Assembly (NCBI GenBank): GCA_024400935.1
Contig: JAKSLZ010000019.1
Coordinates: 1 to 41,878, forward strand
Direction of reading: 5' to 3'
From: Muribaculaceae bacterium
Lineage (GTDB): Bacteria; Bacteroidota; Bacteroidia; Bacteroidales; Muribaculaceae
DNA length: 41,878 nt
In this document: one piece after another, positions 15,928 to 23,999 of the stretch
Layout: the number at the start of each line of letters is the position of its first letter
Numbering within the stretch: the first letter of the stretch is position 1
The notes under the pieces: generated by a model
Databases searched by the model: none
The model's input: the letters and a program-made list of their open reading frames with translations, nothing else
Told to the model about the DNA's origin: nothing
Position numbers and translations under genes: made by a program

Positions 15928-16062
15928 GACCTGAAAAGGACGTCTCAATAGTGAGAAATATCGTCGAATTGCCCGCTGAAGGGCCCCTGTGACGATAGAG
16001 ACGACGGCCATGAATTGGCCACTGATAGAGTAGGGGATTTTCCCCAAAAATCTCGTCAGGTC
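15928..16062 (+). ncRNA. candidate structured cis-regulatory leader RNA upstream of M23 peptidase
   Basis: A compact set of perfect pairings closes into a multi-branch fold. The outer helix is GACCTGA 15928-15934 with TCAGGTC 16056-16062. Inside it are three stem-loops. The first is CGTCTC 15941-15946 with GAGACG 15998-16003, stacked directly on TATCGTC 15959-15965 with GACGATA 15991-15997 and capped by GCCC/GGGC. The second is GGCCA/TGGCC at 16006-16020. The third is GGGGA/TCCCC at 16033-16045. The fold ends 15 bases before the ATG and could hide or expose the start. It has no terminator T-run. I recall that a candidate RNA class upstream of lysM genes in Prevotella has been described, but cannot say whether this is that class. 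Confidence 0.55.
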
Positions 16063-16077
16063 ATAAAACAAATTTAT

Positions 16078-16839
16078 ATGATTAATTTAAAAAACATTGT
16101 AACATTAGTAGCAGCGGCATTCATCGCTATGCCGTTCGCCGCAAATTCGCAGAACCTTCAAACAGCAAAAAACACCAGCAGACATGCTAACCTGCTCGCT
16201 AAGCAGCAGAAAGTCCAGGAGCAGATTCGCCTGGAAGAGACACAGAAATATGCTAAGGGCCTTTATGGCGAAGCTGAACCCGAACCCGACATCTACACTG
16301 AAGGATGGGATAGCGGTCGAGTAAACCCCTTCAAAGAGAGTGACGTTCCCTCAACAAAGGTTATCGACGTGCGTGGCTTCAAGATGCCCCTCAAGAACAT
16401 CAAGATTACTTCTCCCTATGGATATCGCGCAAAATTCGGTCGCATGCACAAAGGTATAGACTTTGGCTGCCCCGTAGGTGACACAATCCGTTCAACATTC
16501 AGCGGTCGTGTTCGCATCACCAAGTTTGAGCGCAGTGGATATGGTTTCTATATCATCGTTCGCCACGACAACGGTCTCGAGACTGTTTATGGCCACCTCT
16601 CAAAATTCCTTGTTAAGGAAAACCAGTATGTAAAGGCAGGCGATCCCATCGCACTGAGTGGTAACACTGGCCGCAGCACAGGTCCCCACTTGCATTACGA
16701 AACCCGCTTCATGGGCTATGCTATCAACCCCGAGGCAATCTTCGACTTTGCACACCGCACAGTAGTGACTGACAAATACACCTTCAGCAAGTCTACTTAC
16801 ACTCAGGCCCGCACAGGCTCACGCAGTGCTTCAAAGTAA
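16078..16839 (+). CDS. exported M23-family peptidase (LytM-like cell-wall endopeptidase)
   Basis: 253 residues from ATG 16078; an ATG at 16015 in the same frame lies within the structured leader and is rejected. A signal peptide (NIVTLVAAAFIAMPFAANSQ) leads to the periplasm. A helical, glutamine-rich stretch follows (AKQQKVQEQIRLEETQKYA). The M23 domain begins near residue 105. The metal ligands are H124 and D128 in RMHKGIDFGC, and H204/H206 in GPHLHYE, so it looks catalytically complete. Such enzymes cut peptide cross-links in peptidoglycan. There is no LysM domain. The long leader RNA suggests post-transcriptional control. Confidence 0.92.
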   Translation: MINLKNIVTLVAAAFIAMPFAANSQNLQTAKNTSRHANLLAKQQKVQEQIRLEETQKYAKGLYGEAEPEPDIYTEGWDSGRVNPFKESDVPSTKVIDVRGFKMPLKNIKITSPYGYRAKFGRMHKGIDFGCPVGDTIRSTFSGRVRITKFERSGYGFYIIVRHDNGLETVYGHLSKFLVKENQYVKAGDPIALSGNTGRSTGPHLHYETRFMGYAINPEAIFDFAHRTVVTDKYTFSKSTYTQARTGSRSASK

Positions 16840-16866
16840 GACATTAAGGTGATACAATAACAACAC

Positions 16867-16902
16867 AAGACGTTACATCATCACGATGTAGCGTCTTTTT
16901 TT
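16867..16902 (+). terminator. intrinsic terminator of M23 peptidase gene
   Basis: AAGACGTTACATC pairs with GATGTAGCGTCTT, one mismatch, five-base loop, followed by a run of Ts. About 28 bases after the stop codon. A second hairpin, TGCCACT/AGTGGCA, follows at about 16911-16938. Confidence 0.8.
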
Positions 16903-17020
16903 CAGACGCAATGCCACTTGCGGAGCGAGGGGAGTGGCACAGCAAGCCTTAGGTCATAGGTATATAAAGATTATACACACCTTTTTTGCCCTCTCATTTT
17001 GTGGTAAGACAAGTTTATAG

Positions 17021-17028
17021 TAATTTTG
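17021..17028 (+). promoter_or_regulatory. -7 box of serB promoter
   Basis: TAATTTTG, 22 bases before the ATG at 17051, with TTTTGTGG near 16997 as a plausible -33 element. Confidence 0.65.
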
Positions 17029-17050
17029 CAGTTGTAAAAATTTAGACAAG

Positions 17051-18271
17051 ATGAGCAAATCAGAATTTATATTGATAAATATATCGGGCCATGACAAACC
17101 TGGTCTCACATCGGCACTCACCGCAATCTTGGCCAAGCATGACGCTCAGGTATTGGACATCGGTCAGGCCGACATTCACCACATGCTCTCGCTGGGCATC
17201 CTGTTCAAGACCACTAGTGAGCGCAGCGGTGAGATCATGAAAGAACTGTTCTTCAAGGCTACCGAGATGGGTGTTGAGATACGCTACACTCCCATTTCAG
17301 AGCCCGACTATTGTGACTGGGTGAGCCGTCAGGGCAAGAACCGCTACATCATCACAATATTGGGGCGCGAGACCACAGCCAAGCAGATTTCGGCAGTGGC
17401 CGGTGTAATAGCAAAGCAAGGGCTCAACATTGATGCTATCAAGCGACTCACAGGACGCATCCCTCTCACCGACGGCGAGACCGAGACGCGCAAGTCGTGC
17501 ATCGAGTTCTCAGTGCGCGGTACTCCCAGCGACAAAGACGCCATGCAGAGCGAGTTCATGAAACTGAGCAACGAGCTCAGCTTTGACATCTCAATGCAGG
17601 AGGACAACATTTATCGCCGTTGCCGCCGTCTCATATGCTTCGATATGGACTCGACGCTCATCGAGACCGAGTGCATCGACCAGCTGGCCGAGCGTGCTGG
17701 GGTGGGCGACAAGGTGCGTGCCATAACCGAGAGCGCTATGCGTGGCGAGATAGACTTCAAGGAGAGCTTCACACAGCGTGTTGCGTTGCTCAAGGGCCTT
17801 GATGCAAGCGTGATGAAGGAGATTGCCGAGTCGCTGCCCATCACTGAGGGCCTCGATCGCATGATGACCGTGCTCAAGCGCACAGGCTACAAGGTCGCTA
17901 TCCTCTCGGGTGGATTCACTTACTTTGGCAACTATCTCAAGTCGCTCTATGGCTTTGACTATGTCTATGCCAACGAACTCGAGATAGGTGAGGACGGCAA
18001 GCTCACAGGGCGCTATCTGGGCGACGTTGTGGACGGCAAGCGCAAGGCTGAGCTGCTGCGACTGCTCGCACAGGTAGAGAACGTCAACATTGCACAGACT
18101 ATCGCCGTGGGCGACGGTGCCAATGACCTGCCCATGCTTCAGACTGCCGGCCTGGGCATTGCATTCCATGCCAAGCCCAAGGTAAAGGCCACAGCCCAGC
18201 AGAGCATCTCAACCATAGGGCTCGACGGTGTGCTCTATTTCTTAGGATTTAAGGACTCTTTCATTGAATAA
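17051..18271 (+). CDS. serB: phosphoserine phosphatase with N-terminal ACT domains
   Basis: 406 residues. It hydrolyses O-phosphoserine to serine, the last step of serine synthesis, in the cytoplasm. Two ACT-type regulatory modules occupy about 1-185 (ILINISGHDKPGLTSALTAI, then YIITILGRETTAKQISAVAG), suggesting amino-acid binding control. The HAD catalytic domain follows: FDMDSTLIETECIDQ with nucleophile D198 and D200, motif II LSGGFTYF, and motif III VGDGANDLPML (from about 354). Length is right for the two-ACT form. It is followed after six bases by the DUF695 gene. GlyA, which uses serine, is also in this window but in a separate unit. Confidence 0.95.
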   Translation: MSKSEFILINISGHDKPGLTSALTAILAKHDAQVLDIGQADIHHMLSLGILFKTTSERSGEIMKELFFKATEMGVEIRYTPISEPDYCDWVSRQGKNRYIITILGRETTAKQISAVAGVIAKQGLNIDAIKRLTGRIPLTDGETETRKSCIEFSVRGTPSDKDAMQSEFMKLSNELSFDISMQEDNIYRRCRRLICFDMDSTLIETECIDQLAERAGVGDKVRAITESAMRGEIDFKESFTQRVALLKGLDASVMKEIAESLPITEGLDRMMTVLKRTGYKVAILSGGFTYFGNYLKSLYGFDYVYANELEIGEDGKLTGRYLGDVVDGKRKAELLRLLAQVENVNIAQTIAVGDGANDLPMLQTAGLGIAFHAKPKVKATAQQSISTIGLDGVLYFLGFKDSFIE

Positions 18272-18277
18272 TAGATT

Positions 18278-18730
18278 ATGGCAAAACTCAAGGTACCTAA
18301 CGACTGGTGGACCGCACCCGCCGAGGCCGAAGACGGCCAGCTCATTCTCGTAACAGGCCGCCGTGGCATGCAGGTGGTAAAAGAAACAGGTTTCTATAAG
18401 CACCGTGTAGAGATCACGTGGGCTTATGAGCCCGATGCCAAGGGTATGCCCAGCTTTGACGACTCCAAGCTCATGGAGCAGGCTACAGATGCCTTTGAGG
18501 GCGTCTTTGGCAAGGATCCTGTAGCCGTCAACACCGGCATCTACACCGGGGCTGGCGAGCGCAACTGGGTGTTCTATACCCGCAGCCTGCACATCTTCCA
18601 GCGCAAGATCAACGAGGCACTTGCCGAGATGCCTGTGCTGCCACTCTCGTTCTACGCTGAGGAAGACTCAGAGTGGGCCGAGTATGCCGAGATGTGTGAG
18701 GCCGAAATCGCCCTAGGCGACGAGGACTAA
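18278..18730 (+). CDS. DUF695-like protein
   Basis: 150 residues, six bases after serB and surely co-transcribed. The sequence has the DUF695 pattern: YKHRVEITWAYEPDAKGMPS, then LMEQATDAFEGVFGKDPVAV, a TGAGERNWVFYTRSLHIF stretch, and LPLSFYAEEDSEWAEYAEM near the end. There is no signal peptide or membrane helix, so it is cytoplasmic and acidic. The biochemical role of this family is not known to me. The coupling with serB may be only positional. Confidence 0.82.
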   Translation: MAKLKVPNDWWTAPAEAEDGQLILVTGRRGMQVVKETGFYKHRVEITWAYEPDAKGMPSFDDSKLMEQATDAFEGVFGKDPVAVNTGIYTGAGERNWVFYTRSLHIFQRKINEALAEMPVLPLSFYAEEDSEWAEYAEMCEAEIALGDED

Positions 18731-18770
18731 CTAGGTTGCCTAGAATACTAGAGTCTCTAGAATATCTAGA
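18731..18770. repeat. CTAG-centred 9-base tandem repeat
   Basis: CTAG occurs five times, at 18731, 18740, 18748, 18757 and 18766, in a degenerate unit CTAGAATAT of about nine bases. It lies directly after the DUF695 stop. Confidence 0.6.
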
Positions 18771-18780
18771 ATGTGAATAA

Positions 18781-18812
18781 AAAAAACGCAGGATGTCTTC
18801 CTGCGTTTTTTT
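18781..18812. terminator. bidirectional intrinsic terminator between DUF695 gene and fabG
   Basis: AAAAAACGCAGGA pairs with TCCTGCGTTTTTTT across a short loop, giving a T-run in both directions. It serves the convergent serB-DUF695 and fabG units. A second small hairpin, GCGAGC/GCTCGC, lies at 18820-18835. Confidence 0.85.
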
Positions 18813-18844
18813 GTTTCGTGCGAGCGTTAGCTCGCGTTTCGTTA

Positions 18845-19603
18845 TTACATGTTCATGCCGCCGTCGATTTGGATAACCTGGCCGGTAACGTAGCTTGACA
18901 TGTCGCTTGCGAGGAATGTGCACACGTTAGCGATATCCTCAACCTGGCCACCGCGACGCAGGGGGATCTTCTTCATCCAGTCCTTGCGAACCTCCTCGGG
19001 GAGCTGAGCAGTCATAGCTGTCTCAATGAAACCGGGAGCAACAGCGTTAGCGCGGATGCCACGGGGACCGAGCTCCTGAGCGATAGACTTAGCCAGACCG
19101 ATCATACCAGCCTTAGAAGCTGAGTAGTTGCACTGACCTGCGTTACCGTGAACACCAACAACTGAAGACATGTTGATGATAGAACCACTGCGCTGACGCA
19201 GCATGATGGGTGAGCAAGCGTGGATGAAGTTGAACGCTGACTTGAGGTTCACGTTGAGAACTGCGTCCCACTGAGCCTCGCTCATGCGCAGCATGAGACC
19301 GTCCTTAGTGATACCTGCGTTGTTAACGAGAATGTCGATGTGGCCAAAGTCCTCGTGGATCTTCTTAACAACAGCCTCAGTCTCGGCAAAGTCAGCGGCG
19401 TTGCCTGCATATGCGAGGCACTTAACGCCTACAGCCTCGATTTCCTGGCGGGTAGCCTCGAGACCAGCAGCCATATCATCGTTGAGTACAAGGTCGGTGA
19501 ACGCGATGTCAGCGCCTTCGTTAGCAAACTTCAGAGCGACAGCCTTACCGATGCCGCGAGCAGCACCTGTGATGAGTGCAACTTTTCCTTCAAGTAATTT
19601 CAT
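18845..19603 (-). CDS. fabG: 3-oxoacyl-[acyl-carrier-protein] reductase
   Basis: 252 residues from ATG 19603. It reduces 3-oxoacyl-ACP with NADPH in each cycle of type II fatty acid synthesis. It is a short-chain dehydrogenase: cofactor loop TGAARGIGKAVA, NNAGITKDG, the catalytic serine in NMSSVVGVHGNAGQ, YSASKAG with the YxxxK pair, and the C-terminal VTGQVIQIDGGMNM. Length is typical and all catalytic residues are present. It has its own promoter and no close partner gene; the neighbours do not belong to the fab pathway. Confidence 0.95.
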   Translation of the reverse strand: MKLLEGKVALITGAARGIGKAVALKFANEGADIAFTDLVLNDDMAAGLEATRQEIEAVGVKCLAYAGNAADFAETEAVVKKIHEDFGHIDILVNNAGITKDGLMLRMSEAQWDAVLNVNLKSAFNFIHACSPIMLRQRSGSIINMSSVVGVHGNAGQCNYSASKAGMIGLAKSIAQELGPRGIRANAVAPGFIETAMTAQLPEEVRKDWMKKIPLRRGGQVEDIANVCTFLASDMSSYVTGQVIQIDGGMNM

Positions 19604-19653
19604 TTGTAAATGTTTTTATTTTAATAATTTATTGTTTTCTCTTTATTTCTCTG

Positions 19654-19661
19654 CAAAATTA
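19654..19661 (-). promoter_or_regulatory. -7 box of fabG promoter
   Basis: TAATTTTG on the minus strand, 50 bases before the fabG ATG. Confidence 0.55.
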
Positions 19662-19691
19662 CTAAAAACACCTAACGTGACCAAATTTTAT

Positions 19692-19873
19692 TAAGGTGGG
19701 TTCTATTAATTCTGAGATATGTAATATAATTATTTCGGTCGCTTTTGAGTTTGTTTTGGTATCTTTTTGACATTCAGTCGGTCACGAAGCCCGCTTCGTT
19801 CCCTCTTCATGCCAAAAATATCCACAAAACATTCCTCAAAATCGTCACGACATAATTAATAGAACCCACTTTA
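19692..19873. mobile_element. MITE-like element, copy 2
   Basis: 182 bases with terminal inverted repeats 19692-19710 (TAAGGTGGGTTCTATTAAT) and 19855-19873, matching at 18 of 19. It shares both flanks with the copy at 8716-8901 but has a different centre, including a hairpin-like GGTCACGAAGCCCGCTTCG. No transposase frame. It lies between the fabG promoter and the end of the 702-residue lipoprotein gene, 21 bases beyond that gene's stop. Confidence 0.82.
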
Positions 19874-19894
19874 GATGTGTCAGTGAAGTGTCGT

Positions 19895-22003
19895 TTAGGG
19901 TTGACCTGGTCGCTCGGGGCGGGCCTGTACCTGATCCTGCTTGGGTTGTGCGGTTGTGCGTTCAGCCTTAGGTTGGCCGGGGCGCTCAGGCACGGGGACC
20001 TTGTCATTGTTCTTGCGCTTGGGTGGCGGTGGCACTGCTCTGGGGTCGCGCGCAGGAGCTGCGGCCTGAGGTCTGCCAGTGTCGACCGGCACAACTACAG
20101 GTTCGGTTTGCACGGGTCTCGGCTTGGGTTCTCTGGCTCTCATTGAGTCAGGGTTGAAGGTCGACTGGGCTGGTGCCAGTGAGTCAACCACAGGCTTGAA
20201 GCTGATGTTGCTCACTTCCTCGGCCGTGATGGGAACGAGTCCCTCGGGCAAATCTTCCAGGTCTTCGAGCTGTGCATTGGTGAGAAGCTGGCTGGGGATG
20301 TTCTTGAAGTCAGATATCCATGCAAAGTACATGATGACGGGAACACCCTTGATGAGCTTGATGTTGTAGCGTATAGTGCGGAATCCCGGGTCACCTTCCA
20401 TGCCCAATGCCTTGCGGCACTGGTCGGTGAGCTTGAGCTTGACGTCATAGTTGTCGCCTCCGGCATGTGTCACTGAAACTACCTCGGTGACAACGCGGTC
20501 GCGCTGGTTCCACACCCAACCGCCTATCAGGCCCATTGCGCTGCCCCAACCGCCCTCTTGCTGCATGGCGGCTTCGATGCGTGCCTGGCAGTCAGGTGCA
20601 CAGTGTTTAGCCATCCATCCTTCTTCCAGGATTGCATAGTGACCTGTGCTGGTGTGGATGTTGTTGAGGAAGTACAGGATGTGTCGTTGTTTCTGCGGGG
20701 TGCCTTTGGGTATTTTGGGCAGAGTGTACACTTCCTTGATCTTGGCGCAGTTGAGTAGCGCACGGCCATAGTCGGTGAGGCCACTAACGACGCGGCTGCC
20801 TGGCACGTTCACGATTTTCTCCTCGCCAGCCACATGGAACACAAACGAAAGGTTGCCGTTGCCGCTGAAGAAGAAATGGTCGCGCGGACGACGGTTGAAC
20901 AGTGCGATGGCATCGCTATAGGGGTCACCGGCTTCAGTGTGGGCAAACGTGGTGTAGAAATATTCCAGCATGTCGTTTGCGTCCTGTGAATTGCGCACAT
21001 CGGGAATCAACTTGGCTTCGGCCTGGGGCAAGAACACGTCCTCATACTTGATCACTTGTCCCAAGTAGCAGTCATACATGATGACCTTGTCGCGGAATGT
21101 CTTGCTGTAGTCAAACTTGTTGATGTGGTCGTGATTGAAGATATAAGTCATCACGCCGCCTTTTTCCTGATAGCGACCGTGCAGCTCGTTGGAGCCGGTC
21201 TGCTCGCAGGCGCAGTATTTGGGGTTGAGCTCGCGGTAGCGATAACCGTCAGACGAGAATGTCTTGTAGAGTCCTATGCCCGTGGCATTGTTGATTGACC
21301 CTTGTGTCCAGTGCCATGACAGGCGGGTGAAATTGGCCAGTGCAGTGGTAATGCTGGGAGCAATGTCGGCAAGCATTGATCGCTCCACTTCCTGGTAGAA
21401 CGGCTCGAGGTTATAGTTGCTCGAGTCGGGCCAAGCCACATCATAGGAGTTCTCGCTCACCCCTTCGTAGCAGGGTTCCATATACTCTTGACTTATATTC
21501 TTGTAGAACACAAATCGCTGTGTATAGGTGGTGTCGATATACTTAATGGGCTCGTTGGTGAAGGTGAGCTTGTAGTTGATGTCCTTGTTGTCCTCGTCCA
21601 CGCGTCCCAGTGTGGTCTTAGCCTTGCTGGTTGCTGTGCCCACAATGAGGCTGTCGCCCTTGTGAGCCAGGGTAGCATACAGTTGCTTGGCACCATCTTT
21701 GTTGGCCATGTCAAAGAACAGAGTGTCGTTCTTGTAGCGTGTCTCGCGCAGGTCGCGCTCCACATCCTTGAAGAAGCGTTTCTTGTAGAACGAGCGCTCG
21801 ATGAACTTGCCCACAATCATGCTGTCCTCCACCTGGAACCTTATGCCCTGGATGTGAGTTAGCGGGCCAATGTCGCTGGGCTGGCTGTCCTCAAGGACAT
21901 ACAGACCGACAAAGACCTGCTCTTCTATGTCGCCATTGCAGCTTGTGAAAGTGATGGCTGCAATGCATATTGCAAGTAAAATACTAAAGTATTTCATCAA
22001 CAT
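19895..22003 (-). CDS. large lipoprotein with proline-rich tail, unknown function
   Basis: 702 residues from ATG 22003; a second ATG at 21997 is equally possible. The signal peptide and lipobox (ILLAICIAAITFTSC) place it on a membrane, probably the outer one. Residues about 25-580 are a mixed globular region without a family I recognise. The last 90 residues are rich in proline and charged residues, with the unit PERPGQPKAE recurring as RPERPGQP. That tail looks like a disordered, wall-spanning or protein-binding arm. Its own promoter box, TAACTTTG at 22019-22026 on the minus strand, gives a leader of only about ten bases. No clear T-rich terminator follows, but the MITE starts shortly after the stop. 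Confidence 0.8.
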   Translation of the reverse strand: MLMKYFSILLAICIAAITFTSCNGDIEEQVFVGLYVLEDSQPSDIGPLTHIQGIRFQVEDSMIVGKFIERSFYKKRFFKDVERDLRETRYKNDTLFFDMANKDGAKQLYATLAHKGDSLIVGTATSKAKTTLGRVDEDNKDINYKLTFTNEPIKYIDTTYTQRFVFYKNISQEYMEPCYEGVSENSYDVAWPDSSNYNLEPFYQEVERSMLADIAPSITTALANFTRLSWHWTQGSINNATGIGLYKTFSSDGYRYRELNPKYCACEQTGSNELHGRYQEKGGVMTYIFNHDHINKFDYSKTFRDKVIMYDCYLGQVIKYEDVFLPQAEAKLIPDVRNSQDANDMLEYFYTTFAHTEAGDPYSDAIALFNRRPRDHFFFSGNGNLSFVFHVAGEEKIVNVPGSRVVSGLTDYGRALLNCAKIKEVYTLPKIPKGTPQKQRHILYFLNNIHTSTGHYAILEEGWMAKHCAPDCQARIEAAMQQEGGWGSAMGLIGGWVWNQRDRVVTEVVSVTHAGGDNYDVKLKLTDQCRKALGMEGDPGFRTIRYNIKLIKGVPVIMYFAWISDFKNIPSQLLTNAQLEDLEDLPEGLVPITAEEVSNISFKPVVDSLAPAQSTFNPDSMRAREPKPRPVQTEPVVVPVDTGRPQAAAPARDPRAVPPPPKRKNNDKVPVPERPGQPKAERTTAQPKQDQVQARPERPGQP

Positions 22004-22113
22004 TAATTAAATAGCATGCAAAGTTACTGCTTTTCTCGCAAAAAAGAGTACATTAGCCCAATGTTTTTAAGTTAAAAAATACAATCACGGGTTAATACAT
22101 TTGTAATGCATCG

Positions 22114-22250
22114 GTAACCATACACCAATTGGGATTATCTCGCGCAAATCTAACGGATCTCGCCGATTTTAATCTGAATAATAAATAATCATATGATTTA
22201 TCCATGGGATCGGTGAAATCCGTGCGGGGATTATGCAAAAAAGGAGTATT
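22114..22250. repeat. dispersed intergenic repeat, copy B
   Basis: About 137 bases matching 10615-10743. It contains the palindrome AATCATATGATT. It sits in the 328-base gap 22004-22331, which otherwise holds only the promoter of the gene to the left and the terminator of the gene to the right. Confidence 0.7.
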
Positions 22251-22252
22251 AC

Positions 22253-22288
22253 AAAAAAACTGCCCGCAGGTCTTGGGGGCAGTTTTTT
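22253..22288 (-). terminator. intrinsic terminator of YD-repeat-like lipoprotein gene
   Basis: AAAACTGCCC pairs with GGGCAGTTTT across an 11-base loop, with A and T runs on both sides, so it can end transcription in either direction. Confidence 0.75.
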
Positions 22289-22331
22289 GGGTGTATTTGG
22301 ATAGATGTTATTGCTTGATGAGAATTTGTTC

Positions 22332-23045
22332 TCATTCGTCATAATAGGTGATGTAACGAGTCTCTGTGAAGGTGTCTTCCAGCTCTCCTTCGTTTCCCTT
22401 CTCGTCGCTGTCATACCATTCGACCTGTCGTTCGGTCCAGTTGCCGTGTGAGTCAAACTTTGTGTAGCTGTACTTGTAGGTCGCCATCATGAAACCTAGC
22501 AAGACTTGTTTTTCAAGCACACCTTTGTCATTGTAGTAGGCAAGCATGCCGGCGTTTCCGTCCTCGCTTGTATATCCTATCTTAGATACTTTGCCTTTGT
22601 CGTTCCAGGTGAATGTGTAGTCCATAAATCCGGTGGGAGTTCCGCTGGCTGCATTGGTGATTTTCCACACTGTCATGCGTTTGTCGTTGTCGCGCTGCAC
22701 GGTGTAGTTGCAAGAGTCTTTGGTCATTGACTGCTTGGTCACGTCAAAGCTGAATCTGTCAAATTCCAGCTGTAAAGTGTCGATATATCCTTCCTCGGTG
22801 AAACTGATGAAGTCAGGTGAGAGATATGCTCCCGTAGGGGGGCGGGAAACTACAATTTTGGCATAGCTTACATGTCCGCACAGGTCATACATTTGCAGGT
22901 CAGGAGTAGAGAACTCCCCACCTTCAGTTACTTCGGTTTGCGCTTCAGCGCTTGTTCCTTCTTGATTGTTGCTTTTTGACATGCAGCCTGTAACAGTAAA
23001 AGTCCCAATTAGGAATGTGGCAATAAATAGAAGTTTCTTAGTCAT
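22332..23045 (-). CDS. lipoprotein with YD/RHS-repeat-like segments
   Basis: 237 residues from ATG 23045. The signal peptide ends in a lipobox (LIGTFTVTGC), so it is lipid-anchored. The mature part has beta-repeats with the wording YTFTWNDKGKVSKIGYTS, LAYYNDKGVLEKQVLLG and TKFDSHGNWTERQVEWY. These resemble single YD/RHS-type repeats found in many Bacteroidales lipoproteins that lack any toxin domain. The function is unknown; surface or periplasmic binding is plausible. About 110 bases separate it from the next gene upstream on the same strand. Confidence 0.78.
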   Translation of the reverse strand: MTKKLLFIATFLIGTFTVTGCMSKSNNQEGTSAEAQTEVTEGGEFSTPDLQMYDLCGHVSYAKIVVSRPPTGAYLSPDFISFTEEGYIDTLQLEFDRFSFDVTKQSMTKDSCNYTVQRDNDKRMTVWKITNAASGTPTGFMDYTFTWNDKGKVSKIGYTSEDGNAGMLAYYNDKGVLEKQVLLGFMMATYKYSYTKFDSHGNWTERQVEWYDSDEKGNEGELEDTFTETRYITYYDE

Positions 23046-23158
23046 AGGTTATAGTATTTAAAATGGTTAAAAAGAAAACAGGTGGGGCTATGTTTACCAG
23101 ATAATAGCACCCACCTTTTAGGTTGGTTCTTTACCTTGAGTGAGGTGTGGACAAATTG

Positions 23159-23755
23159 TTATTCTACAACCTGGCCGTTTACGTTGTACTTCACGCCGTT
23201 CTTCTTGATGATGAGCTGTCCGTTCTCAATCATCTTCACAGCCTTAGCGTTAGCGGGAGCAACCTCGATTGACTCGATGCCTGTTTTGGGATCGATGAGA
23301 CCTTGTCCGAATACGCCCTGCAGGAACAAATCTTCCTTAGTAAACGTATAAGCACCTCTTTGCTTGGGAATATACATGCGCCATTCTGTACCAGCCGACA
23401 GGCGGGGACCGTTCACAAGTAAGAATGCATAGTAGTTCTTAGAGGCCATGTCACCAGCAACGAAGAACTTGCTGTCCTTGACCTGACCATAGAATGAATA
23501 CGGATCCTCGAGGTCACCCCAGTTGTTTGTTCTCTCCAGCCACTCTTGCTGCGATTCGTCCCATGAATTGCCGTCTAATCCGTCAATTGAGAGCCACTGC
23601 ATCACACCGCCTTTCAATGTCTCAACATCAATATTGGTTGCAGCATAGTAGCCAGCATACCATCCGTTAAGTTCGGCGGGTACAGTCATTACCTGAGCGT
23701 TTGCATTGATGCACATTGCCACGAGGGCAACCATAGAAAGTAAAAATTTCTTCAT
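23159..23755 (-). CDS. secreted hypothetical protein with C-terminal sorting-like tail
   Basis: 198 residues from ATG 23755. A signal peptide ends near NANAQ. The mature part is rich in aromatic residues (ELNGWYAGYYAATNIDVE, then WLERTNNWGDLEDPYSFYGQ). The C-terminus reads MIENGQLIIKKNGVKYNVNGQ, the typical ending of many secreted Bacteroidales proteins and similar to short type IX secretion sorting tails. Whether a type IX system exists here cannot be told from this window. It could also be an extracellular beta-sandwich protein. No enzyme motif seen. Confidence 0.75.
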   Translation of the reverse strand: MKKFLLSMVALVAMCINANAQVMTVPAELNGWYAGYYAATNIDVETLKGGVMQWLSIDGLDGNSWDESQQEWLERTNNWGDLEDPYSFYGQVKDSKFFVAGDMASKNYYAFLLVNGPRLSAGTEWRMYIPKQRGAYTFTKEDLFLQGVFGQGLIDPKTGIESIEVAPANAKAVKMIENGQLIIKKNGVKYNVNGQVVE

Positions 23756-23937
23756 GCTTTAAAATTTTATGAATTTATAAAATGTTGTTTAGTTGTCGTT
23801 ATTATCCACCGATGGGTGATTGCCTTGCGCAGACAATCCCGCCGGTTTCAATTCTACTGCGAAATTAGCAAAATAATGCGACATGTGCAAGTTTTTAGAG
23901 CTTTTTGCTTACAACTTATCTATGGAGCGTTTGAACC

Positions 23938-23972
23938 TAAAAAAGCTGCCCAGTTCGTGCCGGGCAGCCTTG
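23938..23972 (-). terminator. intrinsic terminator of glyA
   Basis: On the minus strand GCTGCCC pairs with GGGCAGC around a ten-base loop and is followed by six Ts. It lies about 30 bases after the glyA stop. The rest of 23756-23999 shows no gene. Confidence 0.82.
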
Positions 23973-23999
23973 TATTGCTGTTATGTGCTGTTTTCGTTA

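Noticed and set aside
15928-16062. Assignment of the M23 leader to c-di-AMP, TPP or SAM riboswitches
   Set aside because: The conserved sequence cores of those classes are not visible; only the secondary structure is supported.
22332-23045. RHS toxin
   Set aside because: Only a few YD-like repeats in a short lipoprotein; no core shell or toxin end.
23159-23755. Firm type IX secretion cargo
   Set aside because: The C-terminal tail is only similar to sorting tails and no secretion gene is in view.
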